Source of the DNA: Promethearchaeota archaeon
GTDB taxonomy: Archaea > Asgardarchaeota > Lokiarchaeia > Sigynarchaeales > MK-D1
DNA: 7,999 bases
Direction of reading: 5' to 3'
Assembly (NCBI GenBank): GCA_016839385.1
Contig: JAEOUK010000322.1
Location: 1 to 7,999, forward strand
The notes under the pieces were generated by a model. That model did not search any database. It was given only the letters and a program-made list of their open reading frames with translations, and was not told the origin of the DNA. Position numbers and translations under genes: made by a program. Below, piece after piece: positions 6,947 through 7,999 of this stretch. Position 1 is the first letter of the stretch, and each line of letters opens with the position of its first letter.

Positions 6947-7891
6947 TTAGGTGAAAAATGTGTTAAATTCTTTGATCAGATATTGCTCAAAATCTTTCGC
7001 CATCTCAAATTGTTCGGGAGCTCGTCTTTTATCTCCTTCATACTCAGGTTGGCTGAATTCCACAAAACCATGTTCTGCTTCAAGATATTCTTTATGGATA
7101 ACCTTAGTACCCAATTCACTCAAACGATTTGCATAAGTTACGCATTGTGATTTAAACTTATCCTTTCTGGTTGTTACAATTATTGCTGGCGCGATTCCCT
7201 TTAACTCCTCGTCGCTGGCTAGAAGAGGGGAGAGCCACCTATGCTTAATGTCTATACTGGCAAAAAAATTCTTTTTAAGGAATTCCATAGCTTTTATCAT
7301 TTCGCGCTCTGATTTTTCAATATTTTGATTTTCCCCAGATTCTACCTTTGTTTCACCTAGGGTCATTTCCACCAAGGGATAAACGAGTAATTGCCCGGAG
7401 AGAGTGAAACCAAGTTCATTTAACCTTACAGCAGCCCCCGCTGCAATATGACCCCCAGCACTGTACCCACTAATGACAAATTTTGTTTTATCAATGTTGT
7501 ATTGTTCTGCGTGTTCTGCAAAATACAAAACTGTGTCACATAATTCAATTATTGGATAGGGAAATGTCTGTTCATCAATTTTTGTATAGTTAACATTAAT
7601 AATCAGAGCAGGTAGACTATCTGCCATTAGCTTACAGAAAGTGTCCATAAGTCTTGCGTCGCCTGCAACCCACCCTCCACCATGTAAATTAAACAATACA
7701 GGTAATGATTTCAATTCAGCGTTTTGCGGTCGGTAAAGAATTGTTTCTACTCCTTTTAAATCGTTCCTCGGTACAATAAAGCTCTCTCCATTAACTGGGA
7801 GCTTCAAATATTTCTTCCGGTTCTTCTTAATTAGCGTTAATATGATTTTATGTTTAATATTTTGAAAGAATTTCATGATGATGTTCTCCAT
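6947..7891 (-). CDS. Alpha/beta-hydrolase, HSL/acetyl-esterase (Aes-like) family
   Basis: A 314-residue (or 309-residue) esterase of the hormone-sensitive-lipase type. HGGGW at residues 70-74 forms the oxyanion hole, GYSAGGH at 142-148 gives the nucleophile Ser144, Asp244 (in TTRKD) is the likely acid and His274 (EHGF) completes the triad. Such enzymes hydrolyse short-chain carboxylic esters in the cytoplasm. The N-terminus is basic with only a short hydrophobic stretch (KIILTLI), so it is not a convincing signal peptide. Two ATGs compete: the one at 7889-7891 has no ribosome binding site, whereas the one at 7874-7876 (MKFFQNIK) is preceded by GGAG with a 9-nt spacer, so I prefer a start at 7876. 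It is the first gene visible in this run and has an operator plus a TATAAT box just upstream, so it probably heads the operon. Confidence 0.9.
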   Translation of the reverse strand: MENIIMKFFQNIKHKIILTLIKKNRKKYLKLPVNGESFIVPRNDLKGVETILYRPQNAELKSLPVLFNLHGGGWVAGDARLMDTFCKLMADSLPALIINVNYTKIDEQTFPYPIIELCDTVLYFAEHAEQYNIDKTKFVISGYSAGGHIAAGAAVRLNELGFTLSGQLLVYPLVEMTLGETKVESGENQNIEKSEREMIKAMEFLKKNFFASIDIKHRWLSPLLASDEELKGIAPAIIVTTRKDKFKSQCVTYANRLSELGTKVIHKEYLEAEHGFVEFSQPEYEGDKRRAPEQFEMAKDFEQYLIKEFNTFFT

Positions 7892-7892
7892 A

Positions 7893-7916
7893 AATATGTA
7901 TCAAATGTTACATATT
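7893..7916. promoter_or_regulatory. Putative operator O3 upstream of the first esterase
   Basis: AATATGTA and TACATATT are perfect 8-bp inverted arms separated by 8 nt. Inside lies TGTATCAAATGTTACA (7897-7912), which has the same two half-sites (TGTATCA and TGTTACA) and the same AA spacer as O1 but in swapped order. All three sites fit TGWWWCAnnTGWWWCA. The site sits directly after a TATAAT box on the minus strand, where a bound protein would block transcription, so repression is the simplest reading. Confidence 0.6.
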
Positions 7917-7919
7917 ATA
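7914..7919 (-). promoter_or_regulatory. Candidate -10 box (TATAAT)
   Basis: A perfect TATAAT is read on the minus strand, 38 nt upstream of the preferred esterase start at 7876 and overlapping the edge of operator O3. The -35 position at 17-bp spacing (AATTAT, 7942-7937) is poor; TTGTCT (7927-7922) lies too close to serve. The predicted transcription start would fall inside O3. Confidence 0.45.
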
Positions 7920-7999
7920 AATAGACAAAGTAATTAATAATTCTATACTTCATTTATCTGATGAAGAAGAAGAAAGACAAACGAAAGGAATTGAACCAG

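Noticed and set aside
7961..7999. A plus-strand ATG followed by 12 lysine-rich codons (MKKKKDKRKELNQ) running off the right edge, possibly the start of a divergent regulator.
   Set aside because: There is no ribosome binding site in the AT-rich sequence before it, the reading frame is only 13 codons long, and the purine-rich stretch gives a lysine-rich reading by composition alone. It cannot be supported without sequence beyond the edge.

Overview
The window is AT-rich. Every gene I can support lies on the minus strand, so transcription runs from right to left. Short intergenic gaps, AGGA/GGAG-type ribosome binding sites, TAA/TGA stop codons and the protein families point to a low-GC Bacillota (Firmicutes) bacterium, probably gut- or plant-material-associated. 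I cannot name the species.

Layout in transcription order: a short right-hand leader (7892-7999) with a palindromic operator next to a TATAAT box; an HSL/Aes-like alpha/beta-hydrolase (6947-7891, probably starting at 7876); a beta-lactamase-fold serine hydrolase (5721-6914); a 192-bp control region (5529-5720) with two further operators of the same design in inverted orientation; a GPH-family sugar/cation symporter cut by an in-frame amber codon into two 6-helix halves (4818-5528 and 4050-4799); a hairpin terminator (3987-4031); a GH78 alpha-L-rhamnosidase (1399-3957); an acetylesterase-type alpha/beta-hydrolase with an unexplained C-terminal extension (356-1345); and the first 113 codons of what looks like a tannase/feruloyl-esterase-family protein running off the left edge (1-339).

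The set reads as a catabolic locus for an acylated rhamnoside. The transporter would import the glycoside, up to four different serine esterase-type enzymes would strip acyl or phenolic ester groups, and the rhamnosidase would release L-rhamnose. None of the visible enzymes has a convincing signal peptide, so processing is probably intracellular. The substrate is inference. No regulator, rhamnose isomerase/kinase/aldolase, RNA gene, mobile element or CRISPR array is visible.

The points most worth checking are the amber codon inside the transporter, the three shared 16-bp operators (pattern TGWWWCAnnTGWWWCA) that define a putative local regulon, and the terminator lying between transporter and rhamnosidase with almost no room for a new promoter.
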